A stretch of 64,000 bases of DNA from NCBI RefSeq assembly GCF_001513965.1, contig NZ_KQ948022.1, positions 222,663-286,662 of the forward strand, given 5' to 3'. Source of the stretch: Streptomyces cellostaticus. Lineage in GTDB: Bacteria > Actinomycetota > Actinomycetes > Streptomycetales > Streptomycetaceae. A model generated the notes under the pieces. The model saw only the letters and a list, made by a program, of their open reading frames with translations. It ran no database searches and was not told where the DNA came from. Shown piece after piece: positions 1-8,582 of the stretch; position 1 is the first letter of the stretch; every line of letters starts with the position of its first letter. The position numbers and the translations under genes are program-made.

Positions 1-1579
1 GTGCTGTCGAGCCGTCCGCGTCCAGCAGGGCGTTGACTGCTTGCCGCGCCGACTCGTTGGCGCCCTCCATCGTCGCGAGATCGATGTCGGTGGCAACGTA
101 GTCTCCGGCCAGGAACAGGTTCGGCACCGCAGTGCGGCTCGACGGCCGGTCGTACCAGGTGCCCACGGGGTGGATGAGCAGCTGCTCACGGTTGGACGGT
201 GAAGGCCCACCGAGGCCGGTCACCGCCGGGTCCATGAACCACGAGTGCAGGTCCGTGTCGGTGAGCACGCGCTGCCCGGCACCGTTCAGTCCCGCCTTGA
301 GCTGTGCCCAGACCTCCTGGCGAACCTCGTCCGGCGTGCACTTGACCCCGGGCTTTCCGTAGAGAATTCCCGGCTTGTCCCATGCCGAGACGTCCACGGA
401 GAGACAGTCGGCCACCTCTCCGTCCCCGTAGGTGGAGTGGAAGTCACGCCCCTTCCAGAACTGCGCCTGGCTGACCGAGGTGAGTGCCCACGGCGAGTCC
501 ACGTGGATCACGTGCCCATGCACCAGGGGCATGCGGGTACGCAGGTAGAACTGCACGCCGACCATCCAGGCCGTCCTGAGCCGGTCGCAGCGCTCCAGCT
601 GGGGGTCGGCGGCGCGAAGATCCACGCCCCAGGCGGCCCGGGCGTCCTGGACGGGCATGGCGCTGATGTAGTGGTCGGCGACCGCGGTACGGGACGCCGG
701 GCCTCTCGTGGACCTCACCTGGACGCCGGTGATCCTGCCACCGTCGTAGACGAACTCCTCGACTTCGGTGGCGAACTCGAACTCGACACCGAGGCCGCGG
801 AGATGATCCTCCCAGGGGGTGATCCATGCCTCGCTGGTCGGCGCGTTGAGCACCCGGTCGATCTCACCGTCGTTGCCGCGACCGAGCAGGTTGTAGATGA
901 ACGCCTGGATGAGGCGGCCGACGGTGCGCGTGCTCGCCACCTCGGCCCGGACGGCGACAAGGTCCCGGGTGATCCCGACGCCGAGCAGCTGCTGATACTC
1001 CCGGGACATGGCGTCGGCTCGGATGAATTCCCACCACGGCACCCTCTCCCACTGCTCGATCCGTCGGAGCTCGCAGCTGGTGATGTGGACGAGCAGACGG
1101 CCGAGGAAGTGGACGATCTCGGAGGGCGGCAGGTTCAGCGCGGTGTCCAGAAGTCCGGCCACACTTTCCACCAGGGCGCTGGGAAGGAGTGACTCCGGAA
1201 CCGGTAACGACAACAGCGTACGGACCGGAAACCGTAGGTTCGGACGGCCGCAGTCACGGGCTACGAGGCACTCGGTGGCGTTCACCAGATTTCCGTGGAC
1301 GCTGCCCGACTTGTTCGGATACGGGATGCGGCGCAGCGTGTCCGGAAGGTTGCGATAGAACCCCGGGAAGAAGCGGAAGCCGTGCTCGCCGGGCAACGGG
1401 AGACGCCCACCGGTGCCGGTGCCCGGCACGTCCATGCTCCGGGCCTTGCCGCCCGGCGTGTCGTTGCGCTCGTACACCGTGACGCGGTAACCGCGTTCGG
1501 CGAGTTCGTGTGCCGCGGTCAGCCCCGCGACGCCGCCGCCCAGCACGGCCACGGACCCGAGACCAGGGCTCATGGACAC
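1..1579 (-). CDS. FAD-dependent oxidoreductase (phytoene desaturase / amine oxidase-like), 3' end outside window
   Basis: The reverse-strand frame is open from the window edge to 1579. The N-terminus has a Rossmann FAD motif (VAVLGGGVAGLTAAHELAERG) followed by ERNDTPGGKARS. Near the left edge the frame reads LFLAGDYVATDIDLATMEGA, the C-terminal FAD-contacting motif of flavin amine oxidases and carotenoid/hydroxysqualene desaturase-like enzymes. About 525 residues are visible and only the last few are cut off. I prefer the GTG at 1577-1579, because AAGGAG lies about 7 nt upstream; an ATG two codons later is the alternative. A TTA codon at 1205-1207 suggests bldA-dependent translation. The substrate cannot be told; no carotenoid synthase is visible beside it. 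Confidence 0.85.
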   Translation of the reverse strand, partial: MSMSPGLGSVAVLGGGVAGLTAAHELAERGYRVTVYERNDTPGGKARSMDVPGTGTGGRLPLPGEHGFRFFPGFYRNLPDTLRRIPYPNKSGSVHGNLVNATECLVARDCGRPNLRFPVRTLLSLPVPESLLPSALVESVAGLLDTALNLPPSEIVHFLGRLLVHITSCELRRIEQWERVPWWEFIRADAMSREYQQLLGVGITRDLVAVRAEVASTRTVGRLIQAFIYNLLGRGNDGEIDRVLNAPTSEAWITPWEDHLRGLGVEFEFATEVEEFVYDGGRITGVQVRSTRGPASRTAVADHYISAMPVQDARAAWGVDLRAADPQLERCDRLRTAWMVGVQFYLRTRMPLVHGHVIHVDSPWALTSVSQAQFWKGRDFHSTYGDGEVADCLSVDVSAWDKPGILYGKPGVKCTPDEVRQEVWAQLKAGLNGAGQRVLTDTDLHSWFMDPAVTGLGGPSPSNREQLLIHPVGTWYDRPSSRTAVPNLFLAGDYVATDIDLATMEGANESARQAVNALLDADGSTA

Positions 1580-1780
1580 AGCGATGCTCCTTCCCGTCAT
1601 GGTTGTGGTCGTGCTCATGGGCGCGTCCGCCGGGACGCCGGACGCGCATGCATCACTGAACGCCTTGTCGGTCTTTGGCCGGTAGACGGGTCCGGGCCCG
1701 GCGGCGAGCCGGAGGCGGTCAGTGAGGGTCCCTGACGTACAGCTCGACCGGGTTGAGAGGGCTGGGGCCGGGCGAAGATG

Positions 1781-2044
1781 TCACCATGCGAGCCAGTGAG
1801 CCGCGGCCGCCCGCTCGAGGACGTCGCCCATGCCGGACGGCGCCCGCCGGCGGCAGGCGCTGTCAGCCCGCCGGCGACGGTACGCGCGCTCAGCCGCGGC
1901 GCACGCTTCGTCCAACTGCCGCCGGTCGCACCGCGGCGCTTGCGCGAAGACCTCACCTGTCGCGGGGTTGACGACGTCGAAGGCCGCGCCGGAGCCGGTA
2001 TCCGCCCGACCGTCGATGGTCATCGCATGACTGTCCACGTACAT
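1781..2044 (-). pseudogene. aldehyde dehydrogenase, N-terminal fragment
   Basis: The reading frame begins like an aldehyde dehydrogenase: TIDGRADTGSGAAFDVVNPA, then TGEVFAQAPRCDRRQLDEAC. This is the N-terminal NAD-binding domain start of the ALDH superfamily. After about 65 residues the sequence degrades into an Arg/Ala-rich stretch and stops, so it lacks the nucleotide fold and the catalytic Cys and Glu. A full ALDH has about 480 residues and this has under 90. It is a remnant, part of a decayed stretch that continues into the frameshifted two-component genes. Upstream (2045-2267) another short reverse frame is open but matches nothing I recognise. Confidence 0.7.
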
Positions 2045-2273
2045 GTCCTCCCGCAGCCGACCGACGTCGCACACCAGGCGCGCGGGTCCACATCACCAGC
2101 CGCACGGTCTTGCCGAAAAGAGCGCGCTCCAGCCAATCCCCTCGCACGGCACGGGCTGGGCGGTCGCCGAGGGCGACGTACGGTTCCTTGTCGTCCTCGC
2201 CGTCCCAGCCGCGTCCGATGCAGACGGAGCCGTGGCGGCGGCCCTCGGGTGACCCCGGCTGGGGCACAGCGGT

Positions 2274-2967
2274 TCAGGTCGGCTGTACGAGGCCCGTGTC
2301 GTAGGCGAAGATCACGGCCTGGACGCGGTCGCGGGCGTCGATCTTGGTGAGGATGCGGTTGATGTGGGACTTGACGGTCGATTCGGCGAGGTGGAGGCGT
2401 TCGGCGATCTCACCGTCGGTCCAGCCGCCGGCGACGTCGGTGAGGACCTGGCGTTCCCGGTCGGTGAGGTCGGTGAGGTCGGTGAGGTCGGTGAGGTCGG
2501 TGAGGTCGGCGAGGCGGCGCTGCTGCTCGGGGGAGTGGCCGGGCAGGCGGTCGCTGAAGGCGTCGATGAGTTTGCGGGTGAGGCCGGGGGAGATGACCGC
2601 GTCTCCGGCTGCCACCGCGCGGACACCGGCGACGAGTTCCTCGGGCAGGGCGTCCTTGAGCAGGAAGCCGCTGGCGCCGGCACGCAGGGCGTCGTAGGCG
2701 TATTCGTCGAGGTCGAAGGTGGTCAGGACGAGGATGCGGGAGCGGCCGCCGGACTCGATGATGCGGCGGGTGGCCTCGATGCCGTCCATGCCGGGCATGC
2801 GGACGTCCATCAGGACGACGTCGAGGCGCAGTCCGGCGGTCATACGGACCGCTTCGCTGCCGCCCGCGGCCTCGCCGACGACCATCATGTCGGGGTGCTG
2901 TTCCATGAGCATGCTGAAGCCCATTGCGCTGCAGGGCCTGGTCGTCGACGATCAGGACGGTGGTCAT
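2274..2967 (-). pseudogene. NarL/LuxR-type response regulator, frameshifted near codon 14
   Basis: The start MTTVLIVDDQALQR (ATG 2965-2967) is in a different frame from the rest, which resumes as MGFSMLMEQHPDMMVVGEA. One extra A after CAGCGC at about 2924 explains this. The remainder is a normal receiver (phospho-acceptor Asp in VVLMDVRMPGMDG, LVLTTFD, conserved Lys in FLLKDA) and a C-terminal LuxR HTH (LTDRERQVLTDVAGGWTDGE). The start overlaps the kinase stop as ATGA, the usual kinase-regulator operon arrangement. Between the domains sits a 9-bp tandem repeat. Either the gene is inactivated or the base is a sequencing error; the partner kinase is also broken, which favours real decay. Confidence 0.75.
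2460..2513 (+). repeat. 9-bp tandem repeat (GTCGGTGAG)x6 in the response-regulator linker
   Basis: Five perfect copies of GTCGGTGAG and a sixth with one change (GTCGGCGAG) run head to tail. On the coding (reverse) strand they encode repeated Asp-Leu-Thr between the receiver and the LuxR HTH domain. The unit is a multiple of three, so copy-number change would lengthen or shorten the linker without breaking the frame. Confidence 0.95.
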
Positions 2968-3644
2968 GCGGGGTTCTTCTCCGGGGGGTTGGCGGGTCGG
3001 GTGGGGAGGGGGGCGCGGACGGTCCAGCCGCCCTGGGCGTTGGGGCCGGCGGTGAGGTTGCCCTGGTAGAGAGCGGCGCGTTCGCGCATGCCCGGCAGGC
3101 CCCGGCCGCCGCCGGTTGAGGGACGGCGTGATGTCGGGTTGCGGGACTGGCCCGGTGTCCTCGACGGCGACGCGCACGGCATCGGGGTCGGCTGTGAGGG
3201 ACACGCGGATCGATGTGTCGGAGGCGGCGTACTTGACGGCGTTGGCCAAGGCCTCCTGGACGATGCGGTGGACGGAGAGCTGGAGACCTGGGGGCAGACC
3301 GGTGAGGTCGCCCTGGGTCTCGAAGGTGACGCCGGGACCGGCGCTGCGGATCCGCTCCGGGAGAGGGCCGAGGTCGGCGAGGCCGGGCTGCGGGGCGAGC
3401 GGCGCGTCGTGTGCTCGGTCGGCGTCCTTGCCGTTGTCGCCGTCGTCGCCGATGACGGCGAGGAGGCCGCGCGCAGTTCGGCCAGGGCGTCGCGGCCGCT
3501 GTCGCTGATGATGCGGAGCGTTTGGGCGCCGCGTTCGGGTTTGCTCTCGGTGAGTCCGGCGGCGCCGTCGGCGAGGCCGACGATGACGGCGAGGGTGTGG
3601 CCGAGGACGGGCTTCACGGCCTGCGGTGTCACGAGCTCGCCCAC
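2964..3644 (-). pseudogene. NarL-family sensor histidine kinase, truncated and frameshifted
   Basis: The frame opens with GHTLAVIVGLADGAAGLTES, the part of a HisKA_3 domain just after the phospho-accepting ELHD motif, which is missing; what precedes it is unrelated. After ALAELR, two extra bases (GC, about 3474) shift the frame. The ATPase N-box region (LSVHRIVQEALANAVKYAA) is readable only in the shifted frame. One extra base near 3118 restores the original frame for GGGRGLPGMRERAALYQGNL (G box) and the C-terminus. The two insertions sum to three, so the ORF stays open although its middle is nonsense. Loss of the sensor domain and of the phospho-His argues for a dead gene. Confidence 0.75.
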
Positions 3645-4294
3645 CCGCCGCGATCAGCGAGGGATGCTGACGAGCACGTGGCCGCGTGCACCGGCGCCGC
3701 CCCGGAAGCCGCCGACCACCGGCCGGACGGCTGTCCTGCCGTCGGGACCATGGAGACGACAGGGGCGAGCTGCAACTCGCCGACGCTGTCGAGTTGAGGG
3801 CCGGTGCCATGACCCATCGGACCGCCCGGCGGAGGAGGCGCACCACGCAGCGGTCCGGCCCGTCGGCGTAGGCGACCAACCCGTGGTACGGACGCCGCGC
3901 GAGCGCCTCCGGCGTCCGCACGCTGGGCAGACCGAGGCGAGGGTCGGCCTCGGCCGTGTACCGCAGGATGACGTCCGTGATGGGCAGTCGGCCGGCCTCC
4001 CGTGTCTCCTCGTTCACCGCCGCGTGGGCGCGAGGGCGATTCATGCGGCGGCAGGGGTAGCGGGTCGAGCAGCGCAGAGCGGCCTGCGGGCCAGGGGAGG
4101 CCCATGAGGCTGTGGAACAGACGGCGCAGGAGCGTAAGCGACCCTCCCGGTGCCGAACTGGTCTGACACGAGAACCCCCGTGTGGCGGCCGGATCCAGCC
4201 ATTCCTTCCCGGGAACCCGTGCCAAGTCGCTCGGATGATCTCTACGGTTGTTCTCGTCCGCAGGTGAGAAGCGACCGGAACGTGGGGGAGAACG
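3645..4294. other. 650-bp region without a confident gene
   Basis: The reverse strand shows a stretch with protein-like composition at roughly 3790-4040 (for example LPITDVILRYTAEADPRLGL, then RTPEALARRPYHGLVAYADG). It has no clear start signal, changes frame, and belongs to no family I recognise. It may be debris from the event that removed the kinase N-terminus. The last 150 bp should hold the promoter of the downstream STAND gene. Confidence 0.5.
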
Positions 4295-6667
4295 GTGGAA
4301 GCCGAGATGATGGCTCTGGCGGCCATGTGCGCCAGCAGCCTCACGGGACTGGCCCTGCAGGAGCTGTGGACATGGGGCAAGAAGCGGTTTGCCGTGTTCC
4401 TTGGCCGAGGCGCTCCCGCCGGGCAAGCGGCTGCGGAAGAGGAGCTGGAACGCCTGCGGCGTCAGCTGCTCGACGCCCGCCGCACCGGTGACGAGGACGC
4501 GGAGGCGACCGTGGAAGAGGCGTGGACGCAACTCTTCCAGAGCCGCCTTGCCGAGCGGCCCGAAATCGCCGAACGGATGCGGGTGATCGTAGGAGAGGTG
4601 GTCGAGCGGAGCCCCGCGCCTGTCGCGTTCGCCAACATCCTCCACTACGTCAACAACTCCGTCGTGCTCCAGGCGATGAACGACTACTGGGCACAGTGCA
4701 CTGCGGCGAGCAAAATGACGACGATGTTCCTGTGCGGTATGCCGGGAGTGGGCAAGCGCACCACGGCTCGCCACTGGCGGCAGTCCCAGCAGGACACCCT
4801 GCCCAAGGGTCTCCTCCACGCCGACCTGGCCCCGGACGAGCGGGGACGCCCCGCCGACCTGGCAGCAATCCTGGAGCGCTGGCTGGACCAGCTGGGCGCC
4901 CCCCGAGAAGACCGCCCCGCAGACCTCGAGCAGAAGGCGGCGGAAGTCCGACGACAGCTGCGCGGCCGGCCCATGGTCGTCCTGCTCGAAAACGTCACCA
5001 GACTCGCCCAAGTCCGCCCTCTGCACCCGGATTCACCCCAATGCGTCCTCCTGATGACCGGCCAGCAGGTGCCGGCAGGACTTGGGACGCTGCTGGATTT
5101 CGAAGCTGTCGAGGTCGAGCCCCTGAAGGACGAACATGCCCTCGAACTGCTCGTGAAGGTCAGCCGCAGTACCGAGCACCGCGAGCGGCTTCAGCCCCTC
5201 GTCCGTCAGTTGGGCGGCCTGCCGCTGGCCGTGCGCCTGATCGCCGGGCAGCTGAAGTCACCGGTACCGGGAGCCCTGGAGGACATCACCGCCCTCCTCG
5301 CCGACCGAGCCTCGCGACAGGAGCTGCTGACCGTGGACGACGCACACGACCTGCCCAGGGCACTTGACATCAGTTACGGATATCTCGTCCCGCAAGCGGC
5401 CCAGCTCTACCGGTGCCTCGGCATCCTGCCCCGCGTGGACTTCCAGATGGACACCGTGTACGCGCTCACCCCGGACGGGGAGCCTGCTGCGGCGCGGCGC
5501 GCTCTCCAGGCGCTGATCTCGGCGCGGCTGGTGGAGCGTGGGGGCGTGGACACCTACCGCCTGCACCCACTTGTCCACGACCATGCCGCGACCGTCGCGG
5601 AACAGCAGGAGACCGAGACCGAGCGCAACGCCGTACGCGACCGCATCGTTCGCTATTACCTTCGTACGGCCGAGTCCGGCGAGGCGACGCTGTCCTCTCG
5701 CTGGCGGCACGACCCGATGAACGTGTATGCACGCGGCGCGCGCCCGACGGCCGAACGGGAGACGTACACGGAACGGGAACTCGGCCGGCGGCGCGCGGGA
5801 CTCCTCACCGCTGTGCACCTCGCCCACGACAGCGGGCTGCACATGGAGGCATGGCGGCTGTGCCAGGGTCTGTGGACCTTTTACCTGCGCACCGCGAGTC
5901 ACGCGGAGTGGATCGAAACCCACGAGGTCGGTCTCGCCTCGGCCCAGGCGTGCGGGGACCGGCTGGCGGTGGTGCGCATGCACTACCAACTGGGCTTTGC
6001 GCACCTGGACCGCTGGAGCGTCGAGGAGGACGACCCGCGCCGGGCGCGCAGCCATCTCGAGGCGGCGCTCGACCTCGTTCGTCCCGGAACGCCTGACCGG
6101 AGCGACGGGGAGTGGCGTACGGAGTCCAGCGCGTTGGAGGGTCTGGGCCTCCTGGAACACAAGCTCAAGCGCCCGCAGCACGCCCTCGCATGCTACGACC
6201 AGGCCGAGGCCGCGCTCGACGGGGTCGACCATCCTCGCGGCCTCGCCCTGCTCGCGTACCACCGGGCTGCCGCGTACACGGCGTTGCGCCGTCACGACGA
6301 TGCCGAGCGGGCCTTGGAGGAAGCGCGTGAGGGCTTCAAGAGGCTCGGCGAGGGCAAGGACATCGCCCTCAACATCGGCAAATCCTGGGTGCGGTATGCG
6401 CAGGACCGGCAAGCCTGTGGCCGGACCGACCATGCCGTTGGGGCCTTGGATTCGGCGATCGCCGAATTGGCGAAGGCCGACTCCGCGTACGCCCTCGCGG
6501 TCGCTCACCTCCTCCGGGGCGACATGCACCGGGACCTGGGCGACGAGGGCCGGGCGGTCGCCGATTGGGAGTGTGCGCGGGAGTTGTTCACGGCCGTCCG
6601 CAGCAACCGGGCGGACGAGGCGCGAGAACGGCTGGCCGGCTCAGCCGACGGGGACGAACTCCACTAG
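4295..6667 (+). CDS. STAND protein: NB-ARC ATPase with C-terminal TPR repeats
   Basis: A 790-residue protein starting at GTG with GGGGGAG 4 nt upstream. The N-terminal 110 residues are helical and charged with no recognised effector domain. The NB-ARC core follows: Walker A at about 148-157 (GMPGVGKRTTAR), a Walker B-like VVLLENV, LMTGQQVP in the sensor position, and GLPLAVRLIAGQL (the GLPL motif, about 308). A winged-helix region and about 300 residues of TPR-type helices follow (ALACYDQAEAAL, AERALEEAREGF). Such proteins act as ligand-gated switches in regulation, signalling or defence. Oddity: the Walker A Lys is followed by Arg rather than Thr/Ser, so nucleotide handling may be altered. 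Its 3' end overlaps the convergent gene by 27 bp. Confidence 0.85.
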   Translation: MEAEMMALAAMCASSLTGLALQELWTWGKKRFAVFLGRGAPAGQAAAEEELERLRRQLLDARRTGDEDAEATVEEAWTQLFQSRLAERPEIAERMRVIVGEVVERSPAPVAFANILHYVNNSVVLQAMNDYWAQCTAASKMTTMFLCGMPGVGKRTTARHWRQSQQDTLPKGLLHADLAPDERGRPADLAAILERWLDQLGAPREDRPADLEQKAAEVRRQLRGRPMVVLLENVTRLAQVRPLHPDSPQCVLLMTGQQVPAGLGTLLDFEAVEVEPLKDEHALELLVKVSRSTEHRERLQPLVRQLGGLPLAVRLIAGQLKSPVPGALEDITALLADRASRQELLTVDDAHDLPRALDISYGYLVPQAAQLYRCLGILPRVDFQMDTVYALTPDGEPAAARRALQALISARLVERGGVDTYRLHPLVHDHAATVAEQQETETERNAVRDRIVRYYLRTAESGEATLSSRWRHDPMNVYARGARPTAERETYTERELGRRRAGLLTAVHLAHDSGLHMEAWRLCQGLWTFYLRTASHAEWIETHEVGLASAQACGDRLAVVRMHYQLGFAHLDRWSVEEDDPRRARSHLEAALDLVRPGTPDRSDGEWRTESSALEGLGLLEHKLKRPQHALACYDQAEAALDGVDHPRGLALLAYHRAAAYTALRRHDDAERALEEAREGFKRLGEGKDIALNIGKSWVRYAQDRQACGRTDHAVGALDSAIAELAKADSAYALAVAHLLRGDMHRDLGDEGRAVADWECARELFTAVRSNRADEARERLAGSADGDELH

Positions 6668-8383
6668 GGCCGGCGCGAGCCGGTGGCCTGCGCGGACTGT
6701 GATCCGGATCGAGTCCCGTGGGCGGTCTCGCACGGGGCACATCCGTGCCCAGGCGTGAATGGCCGACGCGGCGAGGGCGAACGACGCCCAAGCAGGACGG
6801 TCGACCCAGCGCGCGCGAAGTCGCGTGTCGTCGTCGAACAGCACGGTGCAGCCCTGGTCGGCCTCTTCGACTGCGATCAGACCGCACCCCGGGAAGCGAG
6901 CGGTGAAGTGGGACCACTTCACCGCGTCCGGCTCCGGATACCTCTCGCGCGGAAGCAGGAGCACATCGGCTGACCGGGGCCAACGGAGGTCGGGGTCGTC
7001 CGGGTCCGCGGCGAGATGGGCATCGCTGAGATGGCTCCTCCACGAGCGCTGGAGAGCACCGGGAAAGCGTTCCAGGGAGACGCTCGGTCCCAGGCTGCTG
7101 TCGCTCACCGTCGCGGAGACCAGCTTGGCATGCAGATGGGGAAGCCGACGACCGTGCGTGGACGGGGCGGACGGAATGGGTACCGCTCGGGTTGTCGCGG
7201 GATGCGATGGCTCCGGCAGCTGCAGCCAGGAGTAGAGAAGCCGGCGAATGAGGGCAGCGGACTTGCCGGGTTCCGATGTCACGCTCCGTCTCAGCCCGGC
7301 CAGCTTCGGGTCGTTGTGCTGGGTTTCGGCGGCGTGCGCAAGCTGGGCGGGGAGCGGTTGCGTTCGAGAAAGCCGGGGGACGAGTTCACCCAGTCGCTGC
7401 ATGGGGGATCCGGGAGCAACGACGGAATCCCGGAAAGCGCCGAGAATGCAGGGAATTCCGAGTGCGACTCCGTACATGGTCAATGATCCATGGTCGCCTA
7501 TCAGGAAATCAGCCGCGCACAGTGCGGATTTCCATACTTCCGTTTCGGGAGGTGGGAGGATGAGTCCTGCATCGATGAGCGGAGCCAGCCAGGTGCGCAC
7601 TTGCCAAGCGCCATGTCCGTACCAGGCGTTGGGGTGTACGGCCGCCAATACGCGGAACTCGTCGGCGGGTAGCTCCGCGAGTGCTCGTCGCAACACGTCG
7701 GCCTGTGGTGAACCCAGGACGGAGCCTTTGCCCCAGGTCGAGGAGACGACCACCAGGCGCTGGCCGGGTAGCAGTCCGAGAGCCTGCTGATACGTCGAGC
7801 GGAAGGCGAGACCTGCGTTCAACTGGTCGAGACACGGGTCGCCTGCGACGTGGGCAACAGGCAGAGCCTGAGGGCAGCCGTCGGCAAGCCGATCGAGCTG
7901 TTCCGCATGGGACAACACGAGTGCCGAGGGAATCAGTCGCCCATCATGCACAAGCCATTCGTCCGTCAGGCCAAAGGCTCCCGGCTCCCGGCTCCCGGCT
8001 CCCGGCTCCCGGCGCAATTTTTTATTGTAGCCAGCTCCGTGGGGTGTACATATCAGCGGGAACCCTATCTTGTGGAGGTCTCCGCCCCGACTTGTGGCAA
8101 CGGCAATATCGAAAGGGTGAGACACTGCCTCGTTCCACGGAAGGTGGAGCATGCCCCGCGAGGTAAGGAAGTCCCTCGTCCCTTCGTCGAGCGCAGACGA
8201 ATCAGTGCATGAAAAGAACACCTGTACCCGCTCGTCACTCTCGAAGACAGACAGCAGATCCAACAACCGCGTGGCAGAGGTGACGTTGTGCACGACTCCC
8301 AGAACGCTGCGCTCAGCGAGTACCGTGCTCCAACGCCGCCCGTCACCGCGCAACGCAACTGGCAGCCGCCCTGCCTCGCCCAC
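6641..8383 (-). CDS. GT-B-like / CDP-glycerol glycerophosphotransferase-like protein (family often mislabelled translation initiation factor 2)
   Basis: A 580-residue soluble protein from a GTG start. It opens with a Rossmann-like half (VLGVVHNVTSATRLLDLLSV, then VQVFFSCTD). It continues with LICTPHGAGYNKK, LVVVSSTWGKGS, VLAAVHPNAWYGHG and FLIGDHGSLTMYGVALGIPC; the last resembles the D-x-x-S acceptor loop of GT-B and CDP-glycerol transferases. From memory, Streptomyces homologues are widely annotated as translation initiation factor 2, which nothing here supports. An Arg-Glu-Pro-Gly-Ala-Gly-Ser insertion at about residues 125-137 is encoded by a heptanucleotide tandem repeat. It is convergent with the NB-ARC gene. 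The true substrate is unknown. Confidence 0.65.
   Translation of the reverse strand: MGEAGRLPVALRGDGRRWSTVLAERSVLGVVHNVTSATRLLDLLSVFESDERVQVFFSCTDSSALDEGTRDFLTSRGMLHLPWNEAVSHPFDIAVATSRGGDLHKIGFPLICTPHGAGYNKKLRREPGAGSREPGAFGLTDEWLVHDGRLIPSALVLSHAEQLDRLADGCPQALPVAHVAGDPCLDQLNAGLAFRSTYQQALGLLPGQRLVVVSSTWGKGSVLGSPQADVLRRALAELPADEFRVLAAVHPNAWYGHGAWQVRTWLAPLIDAGLILPPPETEVWKSALCAADFLIGDHGSLTMYGVALGIPCILGAFRDSVVAPGSPMQRLGELVPRLSRTQPLPAQLAHAAETQHNDPKLAGLRRSVTSEPGKSAALIRRLLYSWLQLPEPSHPATTRAVPIPSAPSTHGRRLPHLHAKLVSATVSDSSLGPSVSLERFPGALQRSWRSHLSDAHLAADPDDPDLRWPRSADVLLLPRERYPEPDAVKWSHFTARFPGCGLIAVEEADQGCTVLFDDDTRLRARWVDRPAWASFALAASAIHAWARMCPVRDRPRDSIRITVRAGHRLAPALVEFVPVG
7976..8010 (+). repeat. heptanucleotide tandem repeat (GGCTCCC)x5 inside a coding region
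   Basis: Five perfect copies of GGCTCCC (35 bp), followed by GGCG. They lie in the open frame of the reverse-strand GT-B-like gene, immediately beside an A/T-rich stretch (CAATTTTTTATTG) that is unusual for this DNA. The unit is not a multiple of three, so any gain or loss of one copy would shift the frame and truncate the protein at about one fifth of its length. Confidence 0.95.
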
Positions 8384-8582
8384 GCGCGCACCTCACATGA
8401 TCGTCCAGCCCGTCGGGTTACACGATAGCCATGAGGAGTTCGTGGCACCGTTGCTCGGCAGTGTGCAGTCGACGGTTTTACGCGGAGGAAGGACCCGGCC
8501 GACCGGGACCCCGACGAGCACCTCGCACACGGCAGCACGCAGTCCGCTGAATGCCCCGAGCCCCCGAAGCAACGAAGCACCA

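Noticed and set aside
1953..2267. 104-codon reverse ORF with somewhat protein-like sequence (GDRPARAVRGDWLERALFGK)
   Set aside because: No recognised family, no ribosome-binding site and overlap with the ALDH remnant; at best debris.
7976..8010. CRISPR or intergenic satellite
   Set aside because: The units are 7 bp without spacers and lie within an open reading frame; treated as an in-gene microsatellite.
4295..8383. Anti-phage defence island built on the NB-ARC STAND protein
   Set aside because: No effector nuclease, TIR or protease domain and no known defence neighbours; the partner gene is GT-like, so regulation or signalling is equally likely.
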